NCBI GenBank assembly: GCA_947471745.1
Contig: CANJKZ010000169.1
Coordinates: 2,054,001-2,118,000, forward strand
DNA from: Closterium sp. Naga37s-1
Lineage: Eukaryota > Streptophyta > Zygnematophyceae > Desmidiales > Closteriaceae
DNA: 64,000 nucleotides
Direction of reading: 5' to 3'
The translations under genes and the position numbers were made by a program. Of this stretch, positions 62,255-64,000 are shown piece by piece. Position 1 is the stretch's first letter. Each line of letters starts with the position of its first letter. Below the pieces are notes generated by a model, which saw only the letters and a list, made by a program, of their open reading frames with translations, made no database searches and was not told where the DNA came from.

Positions 62255-64000
62255 TCAAGAGGTGAGCAAGTGAGGCAAGGTAGGCACAAGGTCCAGCTGA
62301 GTACAGAAGCGCTGATGGTCACAAGGCGCAAGTGCCTTGGTGAAGATATCAGCAGTGTTGGCCTCAGAGGCCACGTACGCAAGACGCAGCTGACCACGCT
62401 GCTGCAGCTCACGAGCAAGAAAGTAGCGGAGAGCAATGTGCTTCGTTCTGTGCTCCAGTCGCTGCTCCCGACACAAGGCCAGCATGGCCTTGTTGTCTAC
62501 GTACAGCACTGGAGGAGAACGAGGCAACTCTTCGAGGTCAGTCAGCAGGTAGGTGAGCCAGCGAAGCTCCTGTGCAGCCATGGCTCCTGCGTAGATCTCA
62601 GCCTCACAACTGGAGCCGAGAACAGAAGACGAGCGAGTAGCCCGCCACGAAACAGAGCCGGAACCAAGGCTGAAGGTGTAACCCTGTGACGACCGCTGCG
62701 TAGCCTGGTCGTCAGCCCAAGAAGCGTCTGCGTGCCCAGTAAGGACCACTGGACTCTGCCCTCCAAGCACAAGCCCCATGCCCGATGTACTGCACAAGTA
62801 GCGCAACATCCTCTTCGCTGCAGCCATGTGCTCCGGTCTGTGTCTCCCAGGAGCAACATAGCGTGCAAGAATGCTAAGAGGGTATGCAAGGTCAGGTCGT
62901 GTGCAGGTCATCAGGTACATGAGGCAGCCAACAAGCTCTGGGTACGGGCCACTCGACTCTACGGACTCATCTGAAGGCAGAGCTGAGAGCGAGTGGCGAG
63001 TAGGCAGAGGAGTGGCCTGAGGCGAGGAGTACGTGAAGCCGAAGCGCTGAAGGACCTGCTGCACCATGTGTGACTGAGTCAGGGTAATGGTGCGGCGTGC
63101 TCTGTCCCGAGTGATCTGCAAGCCAAGGTAGCTGCGCAGTTCACCCAGGTCAGTGCACGTGTGTCTCTTCTGCAGCTCGGACTTCACGTGGGCTAGTCCA
63201 GCAGTGTCAGCTGTGGCAAAGACCAAGTCGTCGACGTACACGAGGATGTAGAACGGCGGCAAAGAAGTGTCGGTGCGCAGAAACAGCGACGGGTCGGCAG
63301 TAGAGGGAGCAAACCCAAGAGCCGCAAGTGTAGTCCTCAGTGTGTCGTGCCACTCACGCGGTGCCTGGCGGAGACCGTAGACTGGCCGCCGTAGGCTCCA
63401 CTGGGTGCCAGGAGGAAAAGACCCAGTGAAGCCAGGTGGGCGACGCAGCCAGATCTCCTCGTGCAGGCTGCCCTGCAAGAAAGCAGTGCTGAAGTCAAGA
63501 GAGTGTAGCTCGTAGTCACGGTGAGCAGCTACGTGCAGCAGTACCCGAAGAGTGGTCATCTTCGGGGTGGGAGAGAAGGTCTGAAAGTAGTCAACTCCCT
63601 GCCGCTGACTGAAGCCACGAGCCACGTAACGCGCCTTGAAGACAGGCGGAGAACCCGGCGGTCGCTTCACCCTGAAAATCCACATGCCACTGACGATGTT
63701 CGCCCCAGGAGGGGGAACAGCGTCAACGTAGGTGCCTGTGGACTTCCAGGAAGCCATCTCTGCGTCCATAGCTGCCTGCCACTGAGAGGAGTAGGGACCC
63801 TCTATCGCCTCCGCGTAAGAGCGCGGAGTCGGGATGTCAAGTGCATCCGGGTCTCCCTCAGGGGTAAGCAGTACGGACACGAGATGAGGTGAAGCAGCGG
63901 CCAAGCACTGGAACTCCTCCTGCCTGTCCTCAAGGACGTCCGTGCCAAGGGCACACTCACCCCCGACGGACGGAGGACAGACAGACTCAGACTCAGCAAC
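62255..64000 (-). CDS. RT and RNase H of element O, open to window edge
   Basis: Open frame from the window edge to a stop at 62,255. It starts in the linker (VCPPSVGGECALGTDVLEDR, matching C), then RT: PTPRSYAEAIEGPYSSQW, VSGMWIFRVKRPPG, KARYVARGFSQRQG, LDFSTAFLQGS, PVYGLRQAPREWHD, the catalytic YVDDLVF (near 63,225), LGLQITRDRARRT. RNase H follows: GHADASWADD, SCEAEIYAGA, LYVDNKAMLALC, RTKHIALRYFLAREL and TKALAPCDHQRF. All catalytic residues of both enzymes are present, so this is a potentially functional polyprotein end. Confidence 0.92.
   Translation of the reverse strand, partial: VAESESVCPPSVGGECALGTDVLEDRQEEFQCLAAASPHLVSVLLTPEGDPDALDIPTPRSYAEAIEGPYSSQWQAAMDAEMASWKSTGTYVDAVPPPGANIVSGMWIFRVKRPPGSPPVFKARYVARGFSQRQGVDYFQTFSPTPKMTTLRVLLHVAAHRDYELHSLDFSTAFLQGSLHEEIWLRRPPGFTGSFPPGTQWSLRRPVYGLRQAPREWHDTLRTTLAALGFAPSTADPSLFLRTDTSLPPFYILVYVDDLVFATADTAGLAHVKSELQKRHTCTDLGELRSYLGLQITRDRARRTITLTQSHMVQQVLQRFGFTYSSPQATPLPTRHSLSALPSDESVESSGPYPELVGCLMYLMTCTRPDLAYPLSILARYVAPGRHRPEHMAAAKRMLRYLCSTSGMGLVLGGQSPVVLTGHADASWADDQATQRSSQGYTFSLGSGSVSWRATRSSSVLGSSCEAEIYAGAMAAQELRWLTYLLTDLEELPRSPPVLYVDNKAMLALCREQRLEHRTKHIALRYFLARELQQRGQLRLAYVASEANTADIFTKALAPCDHQRFCTQLDLVPTLPHLLTS

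Larger units (their letters stand above)
61906..64000 (-). mobile_element. Short-LTR Ty1/copia element O, 5' part outside window
   Basis: 3' LTR at 61,906-62,036, antisense purine tract CACCCCCATAG at 62,037-62,047, then RNase H and RT on the minus strand with no interruption to the window edge. Confidence 0.9.

Overview
The window is from a nuclear genome of the green-plant lineage. It holds spliced host genes (a fasciclin-domain protein and an ARP3-like gene), plant-type Ty1/copia elements primed by initiator-Met tRNA (TGGTATCAGAGC), and a chromodomain Ty3/gypsy element. The ARP3 exons read like plant ARP3 but are divergent. Together with the GC-rich, low-complexity retroelement leaders this suggests a streptophyte (charophyte-type) alga; that placement is inference and no organism is proven by the sequence.

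About 85-90 % of the window is transposable elements, many nested. 1-5.2 kb: a decayed minus-strand copia element (F) abutted by a plus-strand LTR/PBS that carries an inverted RT/RNase H piece (G). 5.2-7.0 kb: GC-rich minisatellites and unassigned DNA. 7,021-22,324: one long-LTR copia element (B, TSD GCGGC) carrying a nearly intact short-LTR copia element (C, 12,870-19,984, TSD GCAGG) in its RNase H region and a 1.5-kb non-autonomous LTR element (A, 20,523-21,998, TSD AAGTC) in its 3' LTR. 22.9-25.6 kb: LTR and leader of another short-LTR element (Q) holding a second non-autonomous element (H, TSD AAAAG). 25.9-33.2 kb: minus-strand copia element D with two non-matching LTRs. 33.2-38.3 kb: a Ty3/gypsy RT scrap and the 5' part of a B-type element (I). 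39,159-52,419: long-LTR copia element J (TSD AAACA), whose 5' LTR is split into three pieces by a cluster with a long flanking duplication (containing a TA-flanked MITE and an hAT-like MITE) and by a second TA-flanked MITE (L) that itself contains short-LTR copia element E (TSD CTCGA).

52.4-58.6 kb is the host gene island: a 43-bp minisatellite, a two-exon secreted fasciclin-domain gene on the minus strand, and the first exons of an ARP3-like gene on the plus strand in which each exon after the first is present in several tandem copies, some decayed. 58.6-64 kb returns to transposons: a truncated chromovirus (P), an inverted B-type fragment (N), and a short-LTR copia element (O) with an open RT/RNase H frame running off the window.

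Two copia groups coexist. Group 1 has long LTRs (438-457 bp), a classical CCHC knuckle and an unusual protease motif (DSC/DSY). Group 2 has very short LTRs (125-143 bp), a GC-rich tandem-repeat leader, a GGGCCC palindrome 29-44 nt past the PBS, a protease DSGAS motif, an expanded zinc-knuckle-like motif, and a Gly/Ala-rich integrase-RT linker that repeats an LREW-containing module also present near the polyprotein N-terminus.
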